From NCBI GenBank assembly GCA_963781215.1, contig CAWAFE010000054.1:38688-102687 (forward strand): a DNA stretch of 64,000 bases, read 5' to 3'. Position 1 is the first letter of the stretch. Every line of letters begins with the position of its first letter. Both the position numbers and the translations under genes were made by a program. This DNA comes from AP-15 sp963781215. Its GTDB lineage: Bacteria > Pseudomonadota > Alphaproteobacteria > ATCC43930 > CGMCC-115725. Below, piece by piece: positions 19,148-27,350 of this stretch. Below the pieces are notes generated by a model. The model did not search any database, had not been told where the DNA came from, and was given only the letters and a program-made list of their open reading frames with translations.

Positions 19148-19771
19148 TCACAAGCCACTGCACTGGCCTACCCTGCTGCCGCCGACGGTGTTAGGCATGC
19201 CGCCATCCTGCGGCGCCGGCGAATTGCCCGTGCAGACGAGGCTGCCGCCGATTGCATTGCCGACGATGTCGTTGTCACCCGGAGCCGGCGTGGCGTTGTT
19301 TCGGTTAAGCACATTCCCGCCTACGCTATTCCCAGTTAAATTGATGTAGGCAGAAATCGTGGAGTTCGCAACCGACAGAGTGCCGCCAATAAATGAAGTA
19401 CGGATATCTACGGTTTGTGTTGCCCCGGTCACGGACACGCTGCCGAGAATGTTGACTGCTCCCGGTTTCTGGGGCACGAGGTAGATCATCTTGGCGCCCA
19501 CAGCCAGCAGAGAGCTGCTGACGGTAAATGTCGCGGTACCGAAGTCTTGCAGCGTCGCGCCGGAACCCACCGTTACATTGCCCGAGACGCTCACATTGCC
19601 GCTGGTGCTCACGTTGCAGGTCGCGCCAGCCGGCACGTTGACGGCGGTGTAGTTACCCGCGGGCAAGGTGGTGGTGCAGGTAAACGTCTGAGCGGCGGCA
19701 CCGCCGGCCCCAGCCGCCATCACCCCTGCCAAGATTAATAAACGCCAAGAAAGCTGCTTAATCATTTTCAA
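19148..19771 (-). CDS. Secreted protein, unrecognised family A (paralogue 2)
   Basis: The 207-residue protein has a signal peptide (LLILAGVMAAGAGGAAA, cleavage before QTFTC). A region of short Val/Ser/Gly/Asn repeats follows (VSTSGNVSVSGNVTVGSGAT), and the C-terminus is LVCTGNSPAPQDGGMPNTVG then GSRVGQCSGL. Cysteines near both ends (FTCTTTLPAG, ATCNVS) are shared with paralogue 1 and could form disulfides. It is transcribed toward paralogue 1, from which it is separated by the loose C-terminal copy. I recognise no named family; a beta-solenoid fold is an inference from the repeat pattern. Confidence 0.75.
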   Translation of the reverse strand: MKMIKQLSWRLLILAGVMAAGAGGAAAQTFTCTTTLPAGNYTAVNVPAGATCNVSTSGNVSVSGNVTVGSGATLQDFGTATFTVSSSLLAVGAKMIYLVPQKPGAVNILGSVSVTGATQTVDIRTSFIGGTLSVANSTISAYINLTGNSVGGNVLNRNNATPAPGDNDIVGNAIGGSLVCTGNSPAPQDGGMPNTVGGSRVGQCSGL

Positions 19772-19836
19772 TTTCCTCCGTATACCGATCCTTGATGTCG
19801 TGATCGGTTCGACGGACCGATCGAACCTGCCGGAGC
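19772..19836 (-). promoter_or_regulatory. Conserved leader shared by the two secreted paralogues (copy 2)
   Basis: Matches 18884-18950 base for base over most of its length. Here GGTTCGA and TCGAACC can pair around TCGGTCCG. It ends with GGAGG about 8 bases before the ATG, a good ribosome site. Confidence 0.55.
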
Positions 19837-19857
19837 CCTTAACTTTGGGCGATGGTC

Positions 19858-19908
19858 TGACAACGCTGACCTGTTGTCAAGTATTTCTTGGTTAAGAATA
19901 TGAGACAA
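19858..19908 (-). promoter_or_regulatory. Candidate promoter and operator of secreted paralogue 2
   Basis: On the minus strand TTGTCT (19908-19903) and AATACT (19885-19880) are 17 bases apart. Just downstream, TGACAAC and GTTGTCA (19858-19864 and 19873-19879) form a perfect 7-bp inverted repeat with an 8-base spacer, where a repressor could sit over the transcription start. The surrounding DNA is clearly more AT-rich than its neighbours. Confidence 0.45.
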
Positions 19909-20008
19909 CTGTCGCCTATATTAACAATTGTCGCGCAGATAGCCGGGTGTCCCAACGAAGCCGGCCCGCGCCGGCCCCCTTCGTCCTTGGAGGAGCTGCC
20001 GCACCCAG

Positions 20009-20917
20009 CTAACCCCGGTCCTCGTATCCCGCCGCGCCGAGGTCGAACGCCGCCGGCCGGCTGAACATCTCGTTCCGCACATCCCACAGTTCCGGATAGA
20101 TCGGGTGTTCGAAGAGCTGATTGGCGGCGCGGGTCAGATATTTGAGCCCGCTCGACCCGCCGGTCCCGGTATTGCTGCCGATGACCCGCGACACGGTGGC
20201 AAGGTGGGCGAACCGCCACCGCCGGAACGCGTCTTCCAGATCGACCAGCCTCTCGCCGAGCTGATAGAGGTCGGGCGCCTTTAGCCGATTGTTGTAGACA
20301 AAGCTCCACGCGTTGAAGATTGCAGCGCTTTTGCGATGTCGTTTCCCGTAGTTCCGGGGCTCGCCGATGCCAAAGCCCGGCAGCGCCTTGGCCATGAAGG
20401 CGATCACCGCGTCGTAGATGGCGGGTGCGGCGAGCGCCGCTCGCAGCGCATTCCTGTCAGCCTCGGTCGGCGCGCCGGCGAAGACGTCGATTGTCGACGT
20501 CACTCCGCCGGGGATCTCGAACTCGACCGTCCGGTATTTGAGGCCGAGCCTGAATTCGAGAATGCGATACTGTACCGATTGAAAGCCTGACGCGCCGTCC
20601 CGCCCTACCGTCTCGCGGAACAGGTAAAACTCGTCCGGGGTCAATGTCGCCAGCACGTCCCAGGACGAGATCAGGATGCGTTGGATGGCGCTCACCCGCG
20701 AGAGCCGCTTCAGCGCCACGATGCAATGGCTGTCGCCGGCATTCTCGGCGGTCAGCGACCCGATCGCGCAGCCGAGCTCGTGGATCGCCAGCTTGAACCA
20801 CAGCTCGTGCTGCTGATGGATGATGATGAACAAGAGCTCGTCGTCAGAGCGGGTGGCGAGACGCTGCGCCGAGAGCAGCCGATCGAGCTGGAGATAGCCG
20901 GCATAGGTGTTCTTCAT
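20009..20917 (-). CDS. kynA: Tryptophan 2,3-dioxygenase
   Basis: Haem enzyme that opens the indole ring of L-tryptophan to N-formylkynurenine. The 302-residue protein has the family blocks TYAGYLQLDRLLSAQ, ELLFIIIHQQHELWFK (proximal substrate-binding region), FRRWRFAHLATVSRVIG and the substrate-binding loop GTGGSSGLKYL. The length is slightly above the usual 270-290. No other kynurenine-pathway gene is adjacent, and it sits a few kilobases from the tryptophan-synthesis gene trpE(G). It overlaps the preceding deacetylase gene by 4 bases (ATGA), implying coupling. Confidence 0.93.
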   Translation of the reverse strand: MKNTYAGYLQLDRLLSAQRLATRSDDELLFIIIHQQHELWFKLAIHELGCAIGSLTAENAGDSHCIVALKRLSRVSAIQRILISSWDVLATLTPDEFYLFRETVGRDGASGFQSVQYRILEFRLGLKYRTVEFEIPGGVTSTIDVFAGAPTEADRNALRAALAAPAIYDAVIAFMAKALPGFGIGEPRNYGKRHRKSAAIFNAWSFVYNNRLKAPDLYQLGERLVDLEDAFRRWRFAHLATVSRVIGSNTGTGGSSGLKYLTRAANQLFEHPIYPELWDVRNEMFSRPAAFDLGAAGYEDRG

Positions 20918-22041
20918 CGACTGGCCGCGGCGTTCAGGGCAGCGCCGCTCTCCCCTGCCATGCGCCGGCGGACGATCGCGCTGACCGGGACCAGGACGAT
21001 CCCCTTCCCATCCAGTGTCGGCAGCCAGGCGCGCAATGCCGCCATCGTCGGATCGTGGGCGTGGCCGATGGCGATCGCGCTTCCTTGCCTCCGTGCCACC
21101 ACCTCGACGCGGGCGAGCTGGGCGGCGATTGCCGCCGGCGCCAGATCGTCGTCGAGGAACACGTCGCGGGCCGCATGCGGTACCCCCTCTGCGACCGCGA
21201 GGCGAATCCCGGCGCTCTTCGCCGTCGTCCGCGAATCGAGAAAAGCGAGGCCGCGGGTGCGCAATTCCTCGATGACCGGCGCCATGCCTGTGGCATCGGC
21301 GGTGAATTTGCTGCCCATATGGTTGTTGATGCCGACATAGCCGTCGAACCGGCCGAGCCCCCAGCGCAGCCGGTCCAGGATCTCCGCGCGCGACAAGGTC
21401 GTATAGAGCGCATGCGGGCCGGGCTCCTCGCGGGCGTCTACCGCCTCCATCGGCACATGCACAAGAAGCTCGTGCCCGGCCCGCCGCGCCGCCTCGGTTT
21501 GTTGCGGCAGCTCGTTGGCGTAGGTCATGAAGGACAGGGTAACCGGCCCCGGGAGGCGAATCGCCTGCGCGGTGCGTGCCCGATCGAGGCCGAGGTCATC
21601 GAGCACGATCGCCACCAGCGGGCGGTTGCCGGCCGGCGGCGCTGGCACCGCAAAACGCAGCCAGGCCGGCTTCGCCTGAACCGGTGGCGGCATCGCCGGC
21701 GGCAGCCGCAGCGCCGCCTGCTCGACGGGCTTTGGTGTCAGGGCTTTTTCCGGCGACACAACCGGCTCCTCTGGCTTGGCGGGATTCGGAACCGTGAGGG
21801 CGGGAACCGGCCGAGACGCTGCCGCCGACACCGTCGGCTTTGGCTGGTGACGAGCCGGCAGCAGCGCCAGCACGAGCCCGCCGCCGAGCAGGACCGTCAG
21901 CGCCGCCAAGGCGAGGAGAGAACGGCTGTTCCGCTGCCGCCAGGCCGGCGCGACCGAGCGCCACTTCGCCTTAAAAAACCGGGCGGCGCCAAACCCGGCG
22001 ACCGCCCTCGCTCGCGGCTTTCGCCGCGCACCTCGCCTCAC
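20914..22041 (-). CDS. Divergent polysaccharide deacetylase family protein
   Basis: The 375-residue protein has an N-terminal basic stretch, one membrane segment (SLLALAALTVLLGGGLVLALL) and a Pro-rich linker. The periplasmic domain of the YibQ-type divergent polysaccharide deacetylases follows: VAIVLDDLGLDRARTAQAI, FMTYANELPQQTEAARRAGH, VHVPMEA, INNHMGSKFTAD and IAIGHAHDPTMAALRAWLP. In alphaproteobacteria this gene often follows a C-terminal peptidase; here none is present. The start is GTG at 22041, overlapping the stop of the upstream small frame (GTGA). Confidence 0.85.
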   Translation of the reverse strand: MRRGARRKPRARAVAGFGAARFFKAKWRSVAPAWRQRNSRSLLALAALTVLLGGGLVLALLPARHQPKPTVSAAASRPVPALTVPNPAKPEEPVVSPEKALTPKPVEQAALRLPPAMPPPVQAKPAWLRFAVPAPPAGNRPLVAIVLDDLGLDRARTAQAIRLPGPVTLSFMTYANELPQQTEAARRAGHELLVHVPMEAVDAREEPGPHALYTTLSRAEILDRLRWGLGRFDGYVGINNHMGSKFTADATGMAPVIEELRTRGLAFLDSRTTAKSAGIRLAVAEGVPHAARDVFLDDDLAPAAIAAQLARVEVVARRQGSAIAIGHAHDPTMAALRAWLPTLDGKGIVLVPVSAIVRRRMAGESGAALNAAASR

Positions 22042-22310
22042 TGATCCCCCTCCTCGGCAACAGCCGGCGGATTAGATTGGAAAGCCGCGGGGCTGGCAAT
22101 GATCAGCAGAGCCTCCTCGCCAATGGCCCGCATATTGTCTCGGGCTAGCCGTTCGGTTTTGCTGGGGCGGCATCGGGCGAGCTTGCGAACGGCGACCATT
22201 TTCTTGTTCAACGGCAGCGGCGGCGAGTCTCGACGGTCTTCTTTCCGCTTCGAAGCTCGCTTGCCGTCTCGGGGGCTAGACCCTTGATGCGAACAACTCA
22301 GGAACGACAT
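22038..22310 (-). CDS. Hypothetical small basic protein
   Basis: A 90-codon frame whose stop overlaps the GTG of the deacetylase gene (GTGA), which is the main reason to list it. The protein is rich in Arg/Lys in its first half and has a more ordinary second half (MRAIGEEALLIIASPAAF). No motif or family is recognised, and no clear ribosome site was found. It may be non-coding leader sequence. Confidence 0.35.
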   Translation of the reverse strand: MSFLSCSHQGSSPRDGKRASKRKEDRRDSPPLPLNKKMVAVRKLARCRPSKTERLARDNMRAIGEEALLIIASPAAFQSNPPAVAEEGDQ

Positions 22311-22592
22311 ACTGCATCCCAGGACCCGCTCCTCTCGGGAGGCCCGCGAATGACCGATAGTCTGATCAGGTCCCTGTTATCTCCTGTTTTCACGGGCCGG
22401 AATCTAATTATATCAATTTCTTGGTCCTGATCTCTTTTTGCCGCGCGCGCGCACGTCACGGCCGCGATGACATCGTGTTGGCATGAGCCAGTGCTCGCCC
22501 CGACTGAGCCAATGCCCACCCCGACTTCGCGCCCCGTGATGCCGGATGGACCAGCCCTTGCGCCGCGGCGGGCGGGGGATCAGCTACTGGGC
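22311..22592. other. Intergenic region with an imperfect 21-bp direct repeat
   Basis: This 282-base gap includes an AT-rich patch (TCTAATTATATCAATTTCTT near 22400-22420). At 22487-22528 two imperfect 21-base direct repeats lie head to tail: GAGCCAGTGCTCGCCCCGAC then GAGCCAATGCCCACCCCGAC. I see no gene here. Confidence 0.4.
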
Positions 22593-23390
22593 ATGTCTTT
22601 CTCGACTGTCGATCGGGAAGCCCTGGCCGCGGCGGTGCGGCGGCTGGAGCAGCCGGGGTTTGCCGCGCGGATGACCCAACTCGCGGGTAAGCCGGCGGAG
22701 GTTCTCGTCAGGGCGCTGCCGCCGGGGGCGTCCGTCATCGTGGCGAGGGCGACCGGGCGGGCGCTCGAACGGGCGCTCGAGGTCGCGCTCTTTAGCCTGC
22801 GCGCCTGCCGGCTCGCCGGCGGGCGCGCATTGCATTCGAAGTCTCGCCGCCGCGTCCGGGGCGGTCGGCGGCGCCTTCGGGCTTGCTGCGCTGACCATCG
22901 AATTGCCGGTCTCGACGACGATCATGCTGCGCGCGATCGCCGTGGTGGCGCGAGACGAAGGGGAAGACCTCGCCGATCCGAAGACCGGGCTCGCCTGCCT
23001 CGAAGTGTTTGCGCTCGGCGACGCCCGCGCGCGACGGCGGGGAAACCGGCTACTTTCGCGACCCGCGCGCTGCTGGCCCGCGGGCTGGTCGAGGCGGCCG
23101 ATTTCGTGCTTGGCAAGGGTGCGGTCAAAGGGGGCGCGCCGGTCGTCGCCCGTTTTCTGGCGCCGATCGCCGCGCGCTTCGGCGCCGTCGTCTCCGAGAA
23201 GATCGCGGCGCAGGCGGTCATAGTCGTCGGCGCGGTCGGCGGGGCGGCGGTCAATCTCGCCTTTGTCGAGCATTTCCAGAGCCTGGGGCGCGGCCATTTC
23301 ACGGTGCGCCGGCTCGAGCGGGTCTACGGCGCTGAAATTGTGCGCGCCGAGTACGAGCAGCTCAGATCCGCGGCCGACGCGACCCGATGA
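22593..23390 (+). pseudogene. EcsC family protein, frame disrupted
   Basis: EcsC-family sequence is spread over three frames. MSFSTVDREALAAAVRRLEQ to ALEVALFSLRA is in the first. LAAASGAVGGAFGLAALTIE to LACLEVFALG is in the second. GDGGETGYF-like residues lie in a third, and then ATRALLARGLVEAADFVLG to FQSLGRGHFTVRRLERVYG is back in the first. At least three indels (about 22805-22830, 23030-23036 and 23052-23056) are needed. The alignment of residues to the family is continuous, so it may be intact in the organism or a recent pseudogene. EcsC-family roles are poorly defined. MFS and PerM genes follow on the same strand. Confidence 0.7.
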
Positions 23391-23453
23391 TTGCCGCCAG
23401 CGGCCGGTGGCGCTTATGCTGGTGCGGGTCTCCAACCGAATAAAGGCGACGGG

Positions 23454-24707
23454 ATGGATGTGACGGCGACTGCTCCCGGGCGGGTCGGAAGAGGCGGCGA
23501 ATTGCAGTCGGTCGGGCTGGTCTCGGCGGCGCATTTCGTCGGCCATTTCCACATGCTGGTGTTGCCGCCGCTGTTTCCGCTGCTGCGCGACCGCTGGGGA
23601 GTGGGCTTTATCGAGCTTGGTCTGGCGCTCACGGTCTATTCGATCGCCTCGGTCGCGACGCAACTGCCGATGGGCTGGCTCGCCGACCGCATCGGCTCGC
23701 GCCGGCTGCTGATCGGGGCACTGTGCCTCGGCGGCTGCTCGATCGCCTCGATCGGGCTCGTCGACGCCTATCCGTGGCTGCTGGTGGCGGCGGCGCTCAA
23801 CGGTATCGCGAACGCGGTCTATCACCCGGCCGACTATGCGATCCTCGCGGCCAAGGTGGCGCCGGCCCGCATCGGCCGCGCCTTTTCGATCCACACCTTC
23901 TCCGGCATGCTCGGCAGCGCGGTGGCGCCAGTCACGATCCTGGTGCTGACGGCAGCCTTCGGGATGACGACGGCGCTGGTCGTCGCCGGGCTCGTCGGGC
24001 CGGTCGTCGCGGCCCCGCTCCTCTGGGCGCGCGGCGTCGAGGGCCGCACGGTCGCAACCCGCCCCGGCGGGAGCCGTAGCCGGGCGAAGCGAGGCCGCGG
24101 CGCGAGCGTCTACACCCCCGCGCTCCTCGGCCTGACGGTCTTTTTCGTCTTTCTCAGCCTGTCGACGAGCGGGATTTCGAGCTTTTCCGTGCCGGCGCTG
24201 ATGAGCGCCTACGGCCTGCCCTTCGCCACCGCCAATCTGGCGCTGACCGCCTATCTGGCGGCGAGCGCGTTCGGCGTCCTGGGCGGCGGGCTCGTCGCCG
24301 ACATGACCCGCCGCCACGGCGAGGTCGCCGCCGCGGGCTTTGCCGTCAATGCGCTGATCGTGCTGGTCATCGCCACCGTGGCGTTGGGCGCGCCGCTCCT
24401 GATCGCGGCGATGGGTGCCGCGGGCCTGCTCTCCGGCATGATCATGCCGTCGCGCGACATGCTGGTCCGCGCCGCCGCCCCGCCCGATGCGATGGGCCGG
24501 GCCTTCGGCATCGTCACCGCCGGGATGAGCCTCGCCGGCGTGATCGGGCCGATGCTGTTCGGCTGGATCATGGACCGGGGCGCCCCGCAATGGGTGTTCG
24601 GGGCCAGTGTCGTCTTCATGCTGACGACCGTGGCGTTGGCGCTCTTCGGTGAGCGGCGGTCCGCCCGGCGCCGCGGGGCGATGGTGCCCTCCGTCGGGTC
24701 GACCTGA
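23454..24707 (+). CDS. MFS transporter
   Basis: The 417-residue protein has about 12 hydrophobic segments and the MFS loop 2-3 motif GWLADRIGSRRLLIG near residue 80, with a second-half counterpart GGGLVADMTRRHGEVAAAG. It resembles the fosmidomycin-resistance/Fsr-like branch (opening HFVGHFHMLVLPPLFPLLRD), but the substrate is unknown. It ends 4 bases before the perM start, suggesting an operon. I start at MDVTATAPG, at position 23454. Confidence 0.85.
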   Translation: MDVTATAPGRVGRGGELQSVGLVSAAHFVGHFHMLVLPPLFPLLRDRWGVGFIELGLALTVYSIASVATQLPMGWLADRIGSRRLLIGALCLGGCSIASIGLVDAYPWLLVAAALNGIANAVYHPADYAILAAKVAPARIGRAFSIHTFSGMLGSAVAPVTILVLTAAFGMTTALVVAGLVGPVVAAPLLWARGVEGRTVATRPGGSRSRAKRGRGASVYTPALLGLTVFFVFLSLSTSGISSFSVPALMSAYGLPFATANLALTAYLAASAFGVLGGGLVADMTRRHGEVAAAGFAVNALIVLVIATVALGAPLLIAAMGAAGLLSGMIMPSRDMLVRAAAPPDAMGRAFGIVTAGMSLAGVIGPMLFGWIMDRGAPQWVFGASVVFMLTTVALALFGERRSARRRGAMVPSVGST

Positions 24708-24711
24708 CCGC

Positions 24712-25870
24712 ATGGCCATGCCGGTCGAGACCTCGCTCCCGGAGGAGGCCAGGATCGCGGAATCCGCGCCGAGCCAACCCAATCCGCAAGAGGCCGGCTT
24801 CGACGTGCAGCACGACCTCGTGCGCACAATCCTGGCGGTCCTCTTTGTCGCCGGGATGATCGCCGCCTCGATCTGGATCTTGTGGCCGTTCCTGGCGGCG
24901 ATTATTTGGGCGACGACCCTGGTCGTTGCCACCTGGCCGCTGATGCTGCAGGTTCAGCGCCGGCTGTGGAATCTGCGCGCAGCTCGCCGTCGCGGTGATG
25001 ACGGTCACCTTGCTGCTGATCTTCGTCGTGCCGTTCTGGCTCGCCATCGCCACGATCACGGCCAATTTCGACCGCATCGTCGCCTGGGTCACGGCCCTCG
25101 GCGCCTTCAGCCTGCCGGCGCCGCCGGGTTGGCTGGGCGAGCTGCCGCTCGTCGGCGCCAAGGCCGTGCAGGTTTGGCACAACATCGCGGCGAGCGGCGT
25201 CGGCGATCTGGTGACAAAGGCCGCGCCCTATGCCGGCGGTGCCGCCGGCTGGTTCGTCGGCGTGCTGGGCGGCCTCGGCATCGTCATCGTGCAATTCCTG
25301 CTGACCATCATCATCGCGGCTTTGATGTATGCCGGCGGCGAGCGGGCGGCGGTAATGGTCCGGCGCTTCGGCCATCGCCTCGCCGGCGAGCGCGGCGAGC
25401 AATCGGTCCTGCTGGCCGGGCAGGCCATCCGCAGCGTCGCACTCGGCGTGGTGGTGACGGCACTGGTGCAGTCGGCGCTCGGCGGCATCGGCGTGGCGCT
25501 GGCGGGGGTGCCGTTCGCCGCGGTGCTGACGGCGGTCATGTTCATGCTGTGCATCGCCCAGCTCGGCCCGGGCTTTGTGCTGGTGCCGGCGGTGATCTGG
25601 CTCTACTGGAGCGGCGCGCCCGGCTGGGGGACCTTTCTGCTGGTCTGGACCCTGATCATCCTCAGCCTTGACAACGTGCTGCGCCCGCTTCTGATCAAGC
25701 GGGGCGCGGACCTGCCGCTGGTGCTGCTGCTCGCCGGGGTCATCGGCGGCCTGATCGCCTTCGGCCTGGTCGGGATATTCCTCGGCCCGGTCGTGCTCGC
25801 GGTCGCCTACACCCTGCTGCAGTCGTGGATGGCCGAGGACCACGCCGTCCTGGCCGACCCGCATCGCTGA
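24712..25870 (+). CDS. AI-2E transporter family (PerM-like) membrane protein, one frameshift
   Basis: A polytopic membrane protein of the AI-2E/PerM superfamily. The first part (MAMPVETSLPEEARI, membrane segment TILAVLFVAGMIAASIWILW) is in one frame. The rest, from VMTVTLLLIFVVPFWLAIAT through LRPLLIKRGADLPLVLLLAG to the C-terminus, is in the next frame. One extra base near 24975-24981 explains this. The conserved GVIGGLIAFGLVGIFLGPVV block near the end is typical of the family. The transported substrate is not known; the AI-2 label is historical. Confidence 0.83.
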
Positions 25871-25956
25871 CCCCCACCCTCCCCGAACCTCGACCTTGCG
25901 GAGCCGCCGCCAAACCAGCATACATTCGCGCCGCCACGAAGGGCTTTGGGGGACCA

Positions 25957-26373
25957 ATGATCCATGCATTTCGGAGATTGCTGCTGCTGGCGCTGCTCAT
26001 GCCGGCGCTTGCCGGTGCGGCGAGCGCGCAACCGGCTTCGGGTGCGGCAAATCAGAGCCCGACCCGCTTTCTGGTCTATTTCGACGAGTTCAGCGCGAAT
26101 TTGTCGAACGAGGCGATAACGGTCATCGCCAACGCGGCGAAGCAGGCGCGCGAGACAGGCGCCAAGACGATCGTCGTGCAGGCCCGCGCCAGCGCCACCG
26201 GCACTGTCGAGACCAACAAATACCTGGCCCAGACCCGCAGCTCGATCGTTTCCGATCAGCTCCAGGCCGACGGCATCGCTCTCCCGATGATCCGGCAGGA
26301 GCCGATCGGCCAGACCGGCTCCGACGATCCGACGGTCTACAACCGCCGGGTCGACATCATACTCGAGCGCTGA
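25957..26373 (+). CDS. Exported OmpA-like domain protein
   Basis: The 138-residue protein has a signal peptide (LLLLALLMPALAGAASA) and then a single OmpA/MotB-like domain. The pattern YFDEFSANLSNEAITVIANA, VVQARASATGTVETN, LAQTRSSIVSDQLQADGI, NRRVDIILER fits the fold that binds peptidoglycan. The canonical NxxLsxxRA motif is modified (LAQTRSSIV), so peptidoglycan binding is uncertain. No transmembrane barrel is present. Confidence 0.7.
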   Translation: MIHAFRRLLLLALLMPALAGAASAQPASGAANQSPTRFLVYFDEFSANLSNEAITVIANAAKQARETGAKTIVVQARASATGTVETNKYLAQTRSSIVSDQLQADGIALPMIRQEPIGQTGSDDPTVYNRRVDIILER

Positions 26374-26388
26374 GGCCGCGGGACGGCG

Positions 26389-26510
26389 ATGCGGACCGGT
26401 GCGCCGCCGGGGCCGCTGGTGGTGAGCTTCGACCTCGGCGAGCGGAGCCGGGCGATCATCGCCGAAGCGCTCGGCGGGGCAGCCGAAACCGTCTACCTGA
26501 GCGACATCGA
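26389..26510 (+). pseudogene. 5' fragment, possibly of a D-2-hydroxyacid dehydrogenase
   Basis: A frame starting at 26389 encodes LVVSFDLGERSRAIIAEALG then GAAETVYLSDID. It resembles the first about 40 residues of some NAD-dependent D-2-hydroxyacid dehydrogenases. Nothing recognisable follows in any frame; beyond about 26510 the opposite strand carries a DUF29-type gene. This looks like the remaining end of a deleted gene. The family call is tentative. Confidence 0.3.
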
Positions 26511-26754
26511 TGCAATTTGCCTTTGTCCCGATGCCGGCCGGGCGCCGTCGGCTGTGCGGGAGCATCCCCGGGAAACCAGTCGCCGAGAATTTGTCGTCGA
26601 GCAGGATCTCGACTTCCAACCGCTCGCGCGCCGTCGTATCCCAGTCGAGAGGCAGGTTCGAGCCGATCCGGGCCGCCTCGCGCAGCGTCCGCGACTGCTG
26701 CTCGGACCAGCGCACGAAATCGTCTTCATAAACTCGCGCGGCGTTGCCGGACAT
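26511..26754 (-). pseudogene. Truncated DUF29 family protein
   Basis: Starting at 26754, with GAGGAAAAGAA just upstream as a good ribosome site, the frame encodes MSGNAARVYEDDFVRWSEQQ then SRTLREAARIGSNLPLDWD. That is the normal N-terminus of DUF29 proteins. After residue 42 the family sequence is lost; a later stretch (VEILLDDKFSATGFPG) recalls the DUF29 C-terminus, so an internal deletion is possible. It abuts the fragment on the other strand, which suggests a deletion scar. Confidence 0.5.
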
Positions 26755-26855
26755 TTCTTTTCCTCGAGGCGACAGCCAATCGGAAACATGATCGCCGCGA
26801 CTTGGCAAATCAACCTGAGCCGAAAGGATGCGAAAGGCTGGCTTCGCGCGAGGCC

Positions 26856-27350
26856 TCAGCGATCGCCTGGGTCGGAGGCGGGTTCGCTCCGCCGTGCCGC
26901 GAGCACCCGCCGGATCGCGCGCACGATGCCCTGATAGCCGGTGCAGCGGCAGAGGTTGCCGCCGAGCTCGCGGCGGATGCGCGGTTCGTCGGCCGCGGGC
27001 AGCCGCAGCACGATGTCGCGCGCGGTGATCAGCATGCCGGGTGTGCAGTAGCCGCACTGCAGGGCGTGCTCGGCGGTGAAGGCGTCGCGCAACTCGGCCA
27101 TCACAGGCTCGTCGTCGAAACCCTCGATGGTGCGGATGTCGGCGCCGTCACAGGAAGCGGCAAAGGCGATGCAGGAGCGCGCCGGCGCGCCGTCGAGCAG
27201 CACGGTGCAGGCCCCGCACACCCCGTGCTCGCAGCCCAGATGCGTCCCCGTCAACAGCTCGCGGTCGCGCAGAAAGTCGGCAAGGCTGGTGCGCGCCTCG
27301 ACCCGCGCGCCGACCTGCCGGCCGTTGATCCTCAGGGTGATGTCGTGCAT
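26856..27350 (-). CDS. Molybdenum hydroxylase small subunit, 2x[2Fe-2S]
   Basis: The 164-residue protein is the iron-sulfur subunit of a xanthine dehydrogenase/CO dehydrogenase-type hydroxylase. The plant-type cluster motif is CEHGVCGACTVLLDG plus SC, and the second cluster uses CGYCTPG and CRCTGYQ. It passes electrons from the Mo centre toward FAD. Its start overlaps the 3' end of the large-subunit gene by 19 bases. No FAD-binding medium subunit is encoded next to it. Confidence 0.92.
   Translation of the reverse strand: MHDITLRINGRQVGARVEARTSLADFLRDRELLTGTHLGCEHGVCGACTVLLDGAPARSCIAFAASCDGADIRTIEGFDDEPVMAELRDAFTAEHALQCGYCTPGMLITARDIVLRLPAADEPRIRRELGGNLCRCTGYQGIVRAIRRVLAARRSEPASDPGDR

Noticed and set aside
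22584..24932. 782-codon minus-strand frame opposite EcsC and the MFS gene
   Set aside because: Its composition (His/Arg/Asp-rich, no hydrophobic pattern) is that of an antisense shadow of a high-GC membrane protein gene.
26389..26934. Long plus-strand frame of 181 codons as one protein
   Set aside because: Only the first about 40 residues resemble a protein family; the rest is the complement of the DUF29 gene fragment.
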